From positions 1 through 64,000 of the forward strand of contig NZ_FUKU01000061.1 in NCBI RefSeq assembly GCF_900163865.1: DNA of 64,000 nt. The letters run 5' to 3'. How positions within the stretch are numbered: position 1 is the stretch's first letter; every line of letters begins with the position of its first letter. The notes under the pieces were generated by a model. The model searched no databases and was not told the origin of the DNA. It saw only the letters and a list, made by a program, of their open reading frames with translations. A program made the translations under genes and the position numbers. This document shows positions 17,207 through 28,000 of the stretch, in pieces. The DNA is from Sphingobacterium sp. JB170 (lineage in GTDB: Bacteria > Bacteroidota > Bacteroidia > Sphingobacteriales > Sphingobacteriaceae).

Positions 17207-17255
17207 TATCTATTCGTATTGGCGTAAAAGTACTACAAAATTTTCAATAAATTAA

Positions 17256-17269
17256 TATGTATATACATA
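17256..17269. promoter_or_regulatory. Operator palindrome 1 (GntR/HutC)
   Basis: TATGTATATACATA is a perfect 14-bp palindrome located 50 bp upstream of the GntR start codon. The same 12-bp core recurs before manA, and the core GTATATAC fits the HutC-type consensus. It probably mediates autoregulation. Confidence 0.7.
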
Positions 17270-17419
17270 ATGGTTTTTTTAGCATAAAATAGTCTCTAAA
17301 AATTTGGTTGTGGATTTAATTTACTTAATATTGTATCTGCTAAAACCTATTAATGAGTCAGATTGCCATTTGTGTATGCCTTGTTAATACGTTTAGAAGG
17401 TATTCTATGTAAAACCTAT

Positions 17420-17431
17420 ATGTATATACAT
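17420..17431. promoter_or_regulatory. Operator palindrome 2 (GntR/HutC) upstream of manA
   Basis: ATGTATATACAT is a perfect palindrome ending 15 bp before the manA ATG. It is an exact copy of the core at 17257-17268. A repressor bound here would block transcription into the mannose operon. Confidence 0.7.
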
Positions 17432-17446
17432 GATAATAAATTTTAA

Positions 17447-19291
17447 ATGAATAGTAAAGAAAACCAAAGGAAAACGAATCAAGGAGTCATGCCACAAATT
17501 CTTCCCGCGCCGGTGGCACGTGAGAAAGGATATAATTTATACCCTTCTCATTTTTTGCCATCGGGAGATATATTTACCGGTTACGATTCCTTGGCAGATT
17601 GGATGACTACCCATGCGGTGGTAAAAATAGACGGTTATGTCGGTGTGAACTGGGTGACGGCTAGAACCGCTTTAGCGGATGCGTTCGATAAACGCGGAGT
17701 GCGTGTCAACTGGATTGAAATGGAGCAGTTTTTAAAATCCGAAAGTGAGCTCGATGAGCTCATCGCTCCTTATTTAGGGGACGCAGATTCGGTATGGGGT
17801 ACCAATACGAAGTTGGCGCTTGCGGACCTTTTAGTCATCGAACAGCTTCAAGACGTAAAACTTGATTCGAGCTTCCAGGTTAATATTATTGTAGGCGTGG
17901 GGGCAGCGCTTGCCCCAATTCAGGCGCCGCTTGTGTACCTTGATCTTCCGAAAAATGAGCTTTTGTACCGTATGCGTGCGAAATCCATTACAAACATCGG
18001 GTCGGCCAAAATAGCGGATGACCGTACGATGTATAAGCGGTTTTATTTTGTGGACTGGGTCGTTTTAAATGCACATAAGCAAACCTTAATAAATGAGATA
18101 GCAATTTTCGCGGATACACAGTGGGATAACACACTTTCCTGGGCGCTATCGGAAAATATTTTTTCAGCAATGCGCAAAATGGCAACGAGCGTTTTTAGGC
18201 CACGACCATGGTTTGACCCTGGCGTGTGGGGTGGACAGTGGATGAAAGAACGGTTTAGTCCGCTCGGCGCGGAGGAGCAGAACCTGGCCTGGTCATTTGA
18301 GATTATCGCCCCAGAAAATGGGGTTGTATTTCAAAGTGACGGTGTACTTTTGGAACTCAGCTTCGATACGTTGATGTTTCGCGAGCAGCAGTCTATTCTG
18401 GGGGAGCATGCAACGCAATTTGGACATTATTTTCCAATACGTTTTGATTTTTTAGACACCTTTGACGGAGGCAATCTTTCGATACAGTGCCACCCTCGTT
18501 TATCGTACATACAGAAGAATTTTGGAGAGAAATATACGCAAGACGAGACGTATTATATGTTGGATTGCAAGCCAGGTGCACAGGTGTATCTTGGCTTTCA
18601 GGAAGACATCGTCGCAGCGGATTTTCGGCAAGCGCTGGAATACAGCGTAAAAAGCAATCAGCCGGTAGCCATTGAGAAATACGTCCAAAGATTTACCGCT
18701 GCTAAGCATCAGCTGTTTTTAATTCCCAGCGGCACGGTTCATAGCGCCGGCAAGGACAATTTGGTGCTTGAGATAAGTGCAACACCATATATATTTACGT
18801 TTAAGATGTATGACTGGCTGCAGAAGGACGCCCAAGGTAACCCCAGACCAATAAATATCGACCACGCATTTCATAATCTGGATTTTGAGCGTAAAGGTGC
18901 ACGTGTCGCGGAGGAATTTATTTCAGTGCCGAAGCTTCTTGATCAGGGCCAAGGCTGGAAGGTGGTTCATCTGCCTACCCATGCGGAACATTATTACGAT
19001 GTTCACCGCTTGGAATTTGATTCCAGTATTGAGGTGCAAAACGACAATGTATGCCATATTCTAATGCTTGTGGAGGGAACATGCATTCAGGTTATAACAG
19101 CCGACGGATCGGCCAGTGAATTCAATTATGCGGAAACATTTATAATCCCTGCGGGGGCGCGGAACTACCGCTTAGTGAATACCACAAACCACCCAGTAAA
19201 AGTCATCAAAGCATTTTTAAAATCATCCGAACAACAAAGCGGATTGCGAGATTCATATGTGAATAATCAAGGAGGCGATGGAAAAGACTAG
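17447..19291 (+). CDS. manA: Class I mannose-6-phosphate isomerase with N-terminal P-loop-like domain
   Basis: A 614-residue cytoplasmic enzyme interconverting mannose-6-phosphate and fructose-6-phosphate. The C-terminal half (about 250-600) is the cupin-type isomerase. Zn ligands are visible as H349 (QCHPR), E367 (DETYYM) and H432 (GTVHSAG). The first 230 residues resemble a uridine-kinase-like domain, but the nucleotide loop is degenerate (GYVGVNWVTART instead of GxxGxGKT). The last 80 residues form a second cupin. Met15 (17489), preceded by AAGGAG, is an alternative start. It overlaps the MFS gene by 14 bp and is the first gene of the mannose operon. Confidence 0.88.
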   Translation: MNSKENQRKTNQGVMPQILPAPVAREKGYNLYPSHFLPSGDIFTGYDSLADWMTTHAVVKIDGYVGVNWVTARTALADAFDKRGVRVNWIEMEQFLKSESELDELIAPYLGDADSVWGTNTKLALADLLVIEQLQDVKLDSSFQVNIIVGVGAALAPIQAPLVYLDLPKNELLYRMRAKSITNIGSAKIADDRTMYKRFYFVDWVVLNAHKQTLINEIAIFADTQWDNTLSWALSENIFSAMRKMATSVFRPRPWFDPGVWGGQWMKERFSPLGAEEQNLAWSFEIIAPENGVVFQSDGVLLELSFDTLMFREQQSILGEHATQFGHYFPIRFDFLDTFDGGNLSIQCHPRLSYIQKNFGEKYTQDETYYMLDCKPGAQVYLGFQEDIVAADFRQALEYSVKSNQPVAIEKYVQRFTAAKHQLFLIPSGTVHSAGKDNLVLEISATPYIFTFKMYDWLQKDAQGNPRPINIDHAFHNLDFERKGARVAEEFISVPKLLDQGQGWKVVHLPTHAEHYYDVHRLEFDSSIEVQNDNVCHILMLVEGTCIQVITADGSASEFNYAETFIIPAGARNYRLVNTTNHPVKVIKAFLKSSEQQSGLRDSYVNNQGGDGKD

Positions 19292-20624
19292 CTCATTTTT
19301 GGCCCTAATATGTACTATTGCCTCAATAGGAGGCTTTCTGTTTGGCTTTGATATGGCAGTGATTTCAGGTGTTCTGCCACTCATGCAATCGCAATTTGAG
19401 CTCTCCGCGGGCCAAGAAGGGTGGCTCGTTTCCTCCGCGCTTGTTGGCTGCATTATCGGTGTCGCGCTTTCGGGAATGATGACCGACAAATTCGGACGTC
19501 GAAAACTGCTTTTTGCTGCGGCCATTTTATTTTGGTTTTCGGCGCTAGGCTGCGCACTTCTGGACACTTTTTCAAGCATTATTGCGGCACGAATTGTCGC
19601 CGGAATTGGCGTAGGTATCGCTTCTAATATTGTGCCGCTTTACATCTCCGAAATGGCCCCCGCAGCAAAACGGGGGCGGTATGTCACCTTTTATCAGCTC
19701 GCGATAACAATAGGGATATTAGTAGCCTACGTCAGTAATTACGTGCTTCTACTTAATGATGGACACGGCATATCTCCCACAGGGTTGTGGAACTATCTTT
19801 TTATAGAGCAGAAATGGCGAGCCATGTTTTTAGTGGGCTTAGTCCCCTCCACACTATTTGTCATTGGACTATTTTTTGTACCCGAGAGCAGCCGGTGGCT
19901 AGCACAAAATAAAGCGCCTGGTGCCGAACTAGGCGGTCGGACGGACCAAAGTGACATCGATAATGCAGCGAATAAAGGAAGCTATAGTATGCTTTTTTCG
20001 AAAGCACTACGCCGCCCGATGCTTCTGGGTATACTTTTGCCGCTTTTTTCGCAATTTTGTGGAATCAATGCCATTATTTACTATGGACCGACCATCTTAA
20101 AAGACGCAGGCATTAGTATGGACAACTCGTACCAAAGTCAAATTCTATTTGGGGCGGCCAATATGCTTTTTACGTTCATTGCGATCTGGAAGGTGGATCA
20201 GCTAGGACGCCGTCCACTATACCTGGTTGGCTCTTTCTGCGCCGCCCTTAGCCTAATTCTTACCGGTATTTTCTTTTACCTTGGTAATGTTCCAGGGCTA
20301 TGGATTCTCGTGGCGGTTACTTTGTTCTTGGCCAGCTTTGCATTTTCAATTGGTCCGCTTAAGTTTGTAGTTGCCTCGGAGATATTCCCAACGGCCGTCC
20401 GCGGTAAAGCTTTAGGGATAAGCATCATGGTTATGTGGGTGGCCGATGCAATTATCGGTCAGCTTACCGCCGTAATGATTCGTGAGCTCGGCGTGGCGTA
20501 TACCTTTTGGCTGTTCGGCATCTTTTGCGTCATCGTTTTTATCTCCGTCTATAGGCTGCTGCCCGAAACTAAAGGGAAAACATTAGAAGAAATTGAAAAA
20601 TTTTGGAAGAAATCGAAAAACTAA
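19278..20624 (+). CDS. MFS sugar/H+ symporter (sugar porter family)
   Basis: A 448-residue inner-membrane transporter with twelve membrane segments. The sugar-porter signatures are all present: GGFLFGFDMAVISG at the start, DKFGRRK (loop 2-3), PESSRWL before the central loop, QFCGINAIIYYGP in segment 7, DQLGRRP (loop 8-9) and the closing PETKGKTLEEIE. Its place between manA and GH92 indicates mannose as the likely substrate, taken from the periplasm after GH92 action. The start overlaps the end of manA by 14 bp, and the stop lies 3 bp before the GH92 start, so the genes form one operon. Confidence 0.9.
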   Translation: MEKTSSFLALICTIASIGGFLFGFDMAVISGVLPLMQSQFELSAGQEGWLVSSALVGCIIGVALSGMMTDKFGRRKLLFAAAILFWFSALGCALLDTFSSIIAARIVAGIGVGIASNIVPLYISEMAPAAKRGRYVTFYQLAITIGILVAYVSNYVLLLNDGHGISPTGLWNYLFIEQKWRAMFLVGLVPSTLFVIGLFFVPESSRWLAQNKAPGAELGGRTDQSDIDNAANKGSYSMLFSKALRRPMLLGILLPLFSQFCGINAIIYYGPTILKDAGISMDNSYQSQILFGAANMLFTFIAIWKVDQLGRRPLYLVGSFCAALSLILTGIFFYLGNVPGLWILVAVTLFLASFAFSIGPLKFVVASEIFPTAVRGKALGISIMVMWVADAIIGQLTAVMIRELGVAYTFWLFGIFCVIVFISVYRLLPETKGKTLEEIEKFWKKSKN

Positions 20625-20627
20625 CCT

Positions 20628-23600
20628 ATGATGATTACTATAAATAAGTTGTTAAACGTATTTTTTTATCTCGTACTATGCATGACCTTTGGGGCATCAT
20701 CGCTCTATGGACAGCAATCCGTTGTGTGGTCGATCGGCAAGAACGATAATCAGGCAGCAGATATGGCCCTTTATCCCGATGCATATGAAGATTTTCTCGG
20801 CCACGATTTTGGCTACGAAGATCGATATTTTATGATCGGCAGCAGCGAGAGCAAAACGGATTTTCCGTTTGTACTTCCTGGACCCGATAATTCTTGGGGA
20901 GGTACAGGCCGCACCGCGGGTATCCGTTCTCATTTCATAACGCTTGGTTTTGAATTAGCCACTGCTAGTGAGGAGACGGGCAATAGCTCGGCAAACGAGA
21001 ACGACGGCGCATGGCGTTTATCGTTAGATCTCCTAGATGTCGACCCCCAGCATGGGGTCGTTTTAAAGATGCAGGTCAATGGGAAGCCTTTCGTGTATAA
21101 TTTATCGAGCAAGAAAAGTAGCGCTACCGCACGTACGACGCAGGAAGCTAAAAAGACGGAAACTCCGCCGGTCGGTCCTTTTTCAAACCAGGACCAACAG
21201 CTTTTGGATATCGCTTTACCCAGCGGGCTTATCAAACCCGGATACAATGAAATTATAATTACTTCCCTGGACGGGGGCTGGGTGGCATTCGATCAGCTTA
21301 AACTTACGGGTGCTGGCTCGGCGGCAATTAAACCAAAGGCCGGTGCTATTATCAGAAATGTTAGTGCAGCGAAGTTTCAAACAAAAGAGGGCGCACAGCC
21401 GCTTCTCGTCGATGTTATCCATGCCCGTGCCAACACCCGTCTATCGGTGATCCTGGATAATGAAGAAATATATAATGTCAATTTGGATAGCGGTCGCTCG
21501 GTACTAGAAGCGCCGATGCCGGTTGTGATCGACGATAAAGAGAGCAGTTATGAAATTTTTGTCGACGGCCAAAAGCAAACTGCGGGCAACATCAACCGTA
21601 GTGCGCAGCCGATTGCCGGGCCGGCAGATTACGTCAGCACAATGATGGGGGCAGCACATTCCCGATGGATGATTGCTCCAGGACCGTGGATGCCCTTTAG
21701 TATGGTGAAGCTGAGTCCCGACAACCAAAATGGAGGATGGCAAGCGGGGTATGACCCAACATTTGAGTCTATCGGGACTTTCAGTCATATCCACGAGTGG
21801 ACGATGGCAGGCCTGGGCACATTCCCTGTACGTGGCGAGCTAATAACGGATGTCGGCGATCAAAGTGGGGCGCACGGAGGTTACCGCTCGAGAATTGATA
21901 AAACGACTGAAGAAGCTCCGCTAGGGTATTATAAAGTTGACTTAACCGACTATGATATTCAGGCAGAGCTTACTGCACTTACTCGCAGCAGCTTCCAGCG
22001 GTATACCTACAATCAAGGTGATACCGGACGCGTAATGATTGACCTCAAGATCCCGTCGGAATATAACTACGACCTCCATAAAGTAAATATCACAAAAGTG
22101 AGTCCGCAGCGCATCGAAGGAACAAGTGAACAGTTCTCTAAGCATGTTTGGTCAGGCGATGTAAACCAGGATTATACTATCTATTTCGTTATCGAATTTG
22201 ATCAGCCCATAGTCCGCTACGGGTCTTGGTTGAATGATCAGGTTAGTTTAGGTAAGGAACTCCTTGCCGACAGCGCAAATACCGCAGGGTTGTTCGCTGA
22301 ATTTGATCTTCAAAAAAGTAGGACCGTGCAACTGCGTACCGGGATATCATTTGTAAGTCTTGAAAATGCTGCGGAAAACCTCCAACAAGAGATTGCGGAG
22401 CCATACGGCTGGTCTTTCGACGCTGTTAAGCAACAGAACCTCGACACATGGAATGCGCTGCTTAGCCGCGTGGAGATTAGCAGTGATAATTGGCTTCAGA
22501 AACACAAGTTTTACAGCAACATGTACCGCACGCTTGCGAGTCGTAATACCTTCAGTGATGTGGATGGTCGCTGGCGATCGGCCGATGAAAAAATACAGCA
22601 ATTTAGTGATAAGCAGGATGTTGCATTGGGCTGCGATGCTTTTTGGAATACCTTCTGGAACTTAAATCAATTTTGGAACCTAGTAACGCCCGAATGGTCT
22701 AACAAGTGGGTACGTTCGCAGCTCGCTATGTATGATGCTAACGGATGGCTCGCCAAAGGACCCGCCGGGATGGAGTATGTGCCTGTAATGGTTGCTGAAC
22801 ATGAAATACCGCTTATTGTGGGCGCCTACCAAATGGGGATCCGCGACTACGATGTTGAAAAGGCATACGAAGCGGTAAAGAAAATGCAAACCACAAAGGC
22901 CACTTCGGTAGCCGGAGGTTTCGCTGGAAACCGTGACTTGGAGACCTATCTTGCTCATAAATATGTCCCTTACGATAAGGGCCGTTTCTCCAATTCAATG
23001 GAATATAGCTTTGATGATTGGACGGTCGGGCAGCTGGCTAAAGCATTAGGGAAGATGGACGATTATGAGCTTTTTAATGACCGCGGTCAGTGGTGGAAAA
23101 ATGCAATCGATTCCCAAACCGGTTACGCGCGACTTCGGGATTCCAAGGGCGACTGGCTTGAAGATTTCGACCCTTTTAAGTCGGGCGCGAATAAACACTA
23201 CGTAGAAGGCAATGCATGGCAGCTCACTTTTTTCGTTCCCCAGGATGTTCCAGCGCTGGCCGAAACGATTGGTAAAGATAAATTTGTCGAACGCCTAGAG
23301 TGGGGTTTTCAAGAGAGCACAAAATGGCGTTATAATGGCCCGAACGATCAATACTGGGATTATCCAGTAGTACAAGGAAACCAACAATCAATGCATTTCG
23401 CTTATCTCTTCAATTGGGTGGGCAAACCTTGGCTAACTCAGAAATGGAGCCGCTCAATTGGCGAACGTTATTACGGTTCGGGTGTTTCCAATGCTTACCT
23501 AGGTGATGAAGATCAAGGACAGATGAGCGCTTGGTATCTGATGAATGCCCTCGGCTTGTTCCAAACAGATGGCGGTACCAGCATCGAGCCACAGTACGAA

Positions 23601-25052
23601 ATAGGTAGCCCCTTGTTTGAAAAAGTTACCATAGATCTAGCTGGACAATACGGCCGTGGTGAATCATTTACTATTGAGGCAAAAAACACAAGTAAGACAA
23701 ATATATACGTGCAGCGTGCACTGTTAAACGGCAAACCGCTCTATGACTTTAAATTCCCCGCATCGGAAGTTTTAAAAGGAGGGAGCCTCGTATTAGAAAT
23801 GGGCCCTAACCCTAATAAGTCCTGGGGTCAGGGAGATCTTAAGAAGCAGATTCAGTCCGATGGACGCTTACAGGCGGTCAAAGACAAAGCAACAGAGCTG
23901 GTGAAAAGCGGTTTCACCGCCGGCGACGGGTATGCTGAAGTATGGATAAGAGACTACAATACATTTATTAGCTTGGCAAGCGGGCTGCATGAGCACGAAA
24001 AGACGAAAGAAAACTTACGCGTATTTTTCCGCCTGCAAGGCAAAGATGGTAATATCGTCGACGGTTTCATCCCGGCCGAGAAAGCCAAACAATCCAAAGT
24101 TAGTTACCAGTACATTTATTCGGACCTCGAGCCAAATTATGCTGGCCACAAGAATACGGTTGAAACCGATCAAGAATCTTCGCTGATTCAAGCGGTTTAC
24201 AAATATATTCAAGCGAGCGGTGATGATGCCTTTTTGGCCGAATCAATTGCTGGAGTAACCGTCAAGAAGCGGTTAGCGCGCGCATTAGATTTTTTGATGG
24301 AGCACCGCTTAAACAAGAAATATGGTTTACTCTGGGGTGCTACCACCGCCGATTGGGGGGATGTGCAACCGGAACATCCATGGGGCGTAGTGTTGGATGA
24401 GAATTCGCATTTAGCCATCGATATTTATGATAATGCAATGTTTTTAGTGGCCCTCGATAACTACTTAACAATGGACCCCGAGGATGCTCCAAAATGGCAG
24501 AAGATACGGGCAGATATTGCCCGTAATACGATGGAACATCTGTGGGATGAGTCCCGCACCAAGTTTAAACCACATATTTATCTTAAAAATTCGCCATTTG
24601 CGAAAACATTTAATGAGGATGAGGTCTTTTATCATGGGGGAACAGCTATTGCACTGGAAGCTAACCTGCTTTCCAAAGCACAGGCAAGGGCATCGTTTGA
24701 CAAAATGATCGACAATGTCCAAAAGTCTGGCGCCCCTTCGGTTGGCCTAACGTTATATCCAACTTATCCAGCGGGGAGCTTTCAGAATAAAGGAATGGCA
24801 CCCTATGACTACCAGAATGGTGGAGATTGGACTTGGTTTGGTGGCCGAGTTATCAAACAAATGATAAAAATGGGGTTCTACCAAGATGCATACGAGCAGC
24901 TCGTTCCAATGTTGGATAGAGTGCTTAGCAACGACGGATTTTATGAATATTATAGCCGAGATAATCAACCTAGTGGGTCCGGTTCATTCCGAGGTTCGGC
25001 AGGTGTGTTGTACGACGCAATCTTGCTATTACAGGAATATGCCGCTCATTAA
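20628..25052 (+). CDS. GH92 alpha-mannosidase fused to a C-terminal (alpha/alpha)6 glycosidase-like domain
   Basis: A 1474-residue exported protein, about twice the usual GH92 length. Signal peptide about 1-28. N-terminal beta-sandwich (about 30-228) resembling the carbohydrate-binding domain of rhamnogalacturonan lyases (VVWSIGKNDNQAADM). GH92 region about 325-1065, with the acid E860 in VEGNAWQLTFFVP and the base pair D960/D962 in GDEDQGQMSAW; GH92 enzymes are Ca2+-dependent exo-alpha-mannosidases. The remaining 400 residues form an extra domain with WIRDYNTF, DQESSLIQAV, WGATTADWGD and GGDWTWFGG. It looks like an (alpha/alpha)6 barrel related in style to GH63/GH100 enzymes, with no family that I can name. 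A single frame joins all parts without break. Operon with manA, MFS and SusC/D. Confidence 0.9.
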   Translation: MMITINKLLNVFFYLVLCMTFGASSLYGQQSVVWSIGKNDNQAADMALYPDAYEDFLGHDFGYEDRYFMIGSSESKTDFPFVLPGPDNSWGGTGRTAGIRSHFITLGFELATASEETGNSSANENDGAWRLSLDLLDVDPQHGVVLKMQVNGKPFVYNLSSKKSSATARTTQEAKKTETPPVGPFSNQDQQLLDIALPSGLIKPGYNEIIITSLDGGWVAFDQLKLTGAGSAAIKPKAGAIIRNVSAAKFQTKEGAQPLLVDVIHARANTRLSVILDNEEIYNVNLDSGRSVLEAPMPVVIDDKESSYEIFVDGQKQTAGNINRSAQPIAGPADYVSTMMGAAHSRWMIAPGPWMPFSMVKLSPDNQNGGWQAGYDPTFESIGTFSHIHEWTMAGLGTFPVRGELITDVGDQSGAHGGYRSRIDKTTEEAPLGYYKVDLTDYDIQAELTALTRSSFQRYTYNQGDTGRVMIDLKIPSEYNYDLHKVNITKVSPQRIEGTSEQFSKHVWSGDVNQDYTIYFVIEFDQPIVRYGSWLNDQVSLGKELLADSANTAGLFAEFDLQKSRTVQLRTGISFVSLENAAENLQQEIAEPYGWSFDAVKQQNLDTWNALLSRVEISSDNWLQKHKFYSNMYRTLASRNTFSDVDGRWRSADEKIQQFSDKQDVALGCDAFWNTFWNLNQFWNLVTPEWSNKWVRSQLAMYDANGWLAKGPAGMEYVPVMVAEHEIPLIVGAYQMGIRDYDVEKAYEAVKKMQTTKATSVAGGFAGNRDLETYLAHKYVPYDKGRFSNSMEYSFDDWTVGQLAKALGKMDDYELFNDRGQWWKNAIDSQTGYARLRDSKGDWLEDFDPFKSGANKHYVEGNAWQLTFFVPQDVPALAETIGKDKFVERLEWGFQESTKWRYNGPNDQYWDYPVVQGNQQSMHFAYLFNWVGKPWLTQKWSRSIGERYYGSGVSNAYLGDEDQGQMSAWYLMNALGLFQTDGGTSIEPQYEIGSPLFEKVTIDLAGQYGRGESFTIEAKNTSKTNIYVQRALLNGKPLYDFKFPASEVLKGGSLVLEMGPNPNKSWGQGDLKKQIQSDGRLQAVKDKATELVKSGFTAGDGYAEVWIRDYNTFISLASGLHEHEKTKENLRVFFRLQGKDGNIVDGFIPAEKAKQSKVSYQYIYSDLEPNYAGHKNTVETDQESSLIQAVYKYIQASGDDAFLAESIAGVTVKKRLARALDFLMEHRLNKKYGLLWGATTADWGDVQPEHPWGVVLDENSHLAIDIYDNAMFLVALDNYLTMDPEDAPKWQKIRADIARNTMEHLWDESRTKFKPHIYLKNSPFAKTFNEDEVFYHGGTAIALEANLLSKAQARASFDKMIDNVQKSGAPSVGLTLYPTYPAGSFQNKGMAPYDYQNGGDWTWFGGRVIKQMIKMGFYQDAYEQLVPMLDRVLSNDGFYEYYSRDNQPSGSGSFRGSAGVLYDAILLLQEYAAH

Positions 25053-25093
25053 GGCCAATTATATTAACAATTATATCAACAAACTAAAATGTT

Positions 25094-28000
25094 ATGATTA
25101 CTTATTTACAAGCAAATCGAATGAAAAGAAAGTTTGGCGTAGCTGCATTTTCTTTGTTAGCATTTTGTGCGCACGGTGAGGCTTTCTCGCGTGAACCAAT
25201 TAAAATGCTAACAGTAGCCCCGGTGCAACAGACCGTTTCCGGCGTTGTCAAAGACGCCGAAACAGGAACGCCAATTCCTGGGGTAACAATTACCGTTAAA
25301 GGGACCACCGTCGGCGGGCAGAGCGACGCGGAAGGCCGATTTTCGGTACCGGCGGAGGTTGGGCAGACTCTGGTGGCGACATCCATAGGTTTTGCGTCAA
25401 TGGAGCAAACGATTACAACAAACACCGTAAACTTTGAGCTAACCCAAGACAAAGCATCGCTTGAGGAAGTGGTGGTCGTGGGCTACGGTACGATGCGTAA
25501 ATCGGATGTTACCGGGTCGATCTCCATGGTAAAAGGCGAGGACATGATTAAAGCACAAAGCTTTAGTCCGCTCGACAACCTGCGTGGTAAGGCCGCCGGA
25601 GTAAATATCTATTCGAACTCTAGTCAGCCGGGCGCGTATGCAAATCGGGTGGTAATTCGGGGGACAGCGACAATCAACTCTTCATCAAACCCTCTTTATG
25701 TTGTCGATGGTGTGGTGATGGAAGACTTCCATCTGCTAAACCCAAATGACATCGAGCGTATCGAAGTATTGAAAGACGCCTCCTCGGCAGCGATCTACGG
25801 AGCGCGCGGTGCAAACGGTGTGATATTGGTAACCACAAAGCGTGGAACTAAAGATGGTAGCAAAAGAGTCAGCTACCAGGCCTCAGCAAGCATAAGCTCG
25901 CCGCAGCGTTTTATGGATGTGCTAGATGCGAACGAGTGGGTTCAAACGTTTATGATTGGCCTGGAAAACGAAAACAAATGGCACGGGAAAAATTGGTCGC
26001 TGAATAAAGGAGACTGGTTCGACGATCCGGATTATTTTGATAGCAATGGTGATCCGCTCTACAATACCGACTGGCAGGAGGAGGCGACAAGGACGACGCT
26101 CTCGCACAACCATCAGCTCAACATTCAGCAAGGGGACGAAAACTCTTCTATCGGTGCGTTTATCAACTACACTGATCAGCAAGGAATCGTTAATAATACC
26201 GATAATAAGCGTATCAACGGCAAGCTCGCCTACGATGTGACACCAAAAGAATGGCTAACCACCAGTATCAATTTGACGGCTAACCATACCTGGGGTCGGT
26301 ATACGCCGGAAGATGGTGGCGGTCAAGATGCTAGACGTACAATGATCGAAATGCTCCCGTGGTATCCAATTTATGACCCAGCAGGCGAGTACACATCCTC
26401 TTCTTCCTCTTCAGTTTCCGATGTACTTGGATTTGAAGGAATGTCCAATCCGGTAGCGATCCTGGATAAGCAGCGCAGAATGCGTTACAACACGCAGATT
26501 TTTGGTAATGCCGCATTAACATTTCATCTCGCTGAAGGGCTTGATCTAAAAACACAGTTCGGTATTGATAGTCATAAGAAAGCTTATAAGGGCTATTCAT
26601 CAATCATCTTAAATAATCTTTCGATGCCAAACGGTTGGGCGGAAATAGAGAACTCCGACATCTTGTACTGGCAGGAGGAAACTTATCTGACATATAACAA
26701 AGAGTTTGATAAACATCGCATCAACGCAATGGCGGGTTTATCTTGGCAAGAGCGTACCTATAGCGTGAACGGTTCACGGACTGAGGGGTTTACCAATGAT
26801 TTCTTTGAATGGAATAATATGGCAGTAGGAAGTACGCCTGACGCACCAACTTCTGCTTGGGACCGCTGGGCGATGAATTCGTATTTCTTACGTGGGGCCT
26901 ACACCTATAACGACCGCTACTCTGTCACCGTAACGGGGCGTTATGATGGCTCCTCGAAATTTGGGACGAACAACAAATATGCATTTTTCCCGTCCGTTGG
27001 ACTCGCGTGGAACGTCTCCAATGAAGATTTTATGGCGGACAACGAGTGGATAAGCAACTTGAAATTACATACGAGCTACGGTTTGACAGGTAATTCCGAG
27101 ATCAGCCCCTACCGTTCGCTCGCGAATGTTACTTCCGGAACGATTCTGATGGATGGTTCGCGTATGCCATATTCTTATATTAACAGTATTGCCAACCCAG
27201 ATTTGAAATGGGAGAAGACCAGTACTTACGATGGGGGTATTGAAATAGGACTATTTAATAACCGGTTAAACTTCGACGTATCCTATTATTCGCGCGAGAC
27301 GAGTGACTTGTTGCTCGACGCGCCGCTACCTAATTCGACAGGATTTGCATCGGTCATGCGTAATATTGGCTCAGTTTCCAATAAGGGATTTGACATAATG
27401 GTTAACGCCTCGCCAATCCAGCGTGAGGATTTCTCGTGGACCACAACGCTAAACATGAACTATAACAAAAATGAAGTATTGGAGTTAGGTGTTAATAACG
27501 AAGATATCTTACTTAACAGCTGGGTTGGAGGCCCCAACAGTATTATACGAGTAGGGGAGAACTTAAACAGTTTTTATGGGTACAAACGCGACGGCGTCTA
27601 CACGATTCAGGACTTCGAGAACGGTGATATTGAGCAAAATCAGATCGGTAGACCGAAGCGTTCTTCAACACAAGAGATACTCGGTAAGGGTGCACCGGAC
27701 TGGTCGGGAAGTTTTATTAATAACTTCAATTATAAGTCGTTCGACTTCATGGTCGATTTACAATTTGTGTATGGTGTAGAAACGATGCAACAATTTTACC
27801 ATTCGACATACGACCGTTTTGGTTTAACCAATGGCTTGAAAGAGATTCTATACGATGGGTATGACGGAACGAACCCAAATACGAACCAGCAAGCCATTGT
27901 ATTGACAAACGAAGGGCACGCAGGGCAAGACACGAATGTCGATTCCTCGTGGGTCGTTGACGGTTCGTACCTAAGGGTCAACGTTCTTCAATTAGGCTAT

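Noticed and set aside
25053..25093. Near-repeat AATTATATTAACA / ATTATATCAACA before the first SusC gene
   Set aside because: Short AT-rich duplication within a 41-bp leader; no symmetry or second locus to support function.
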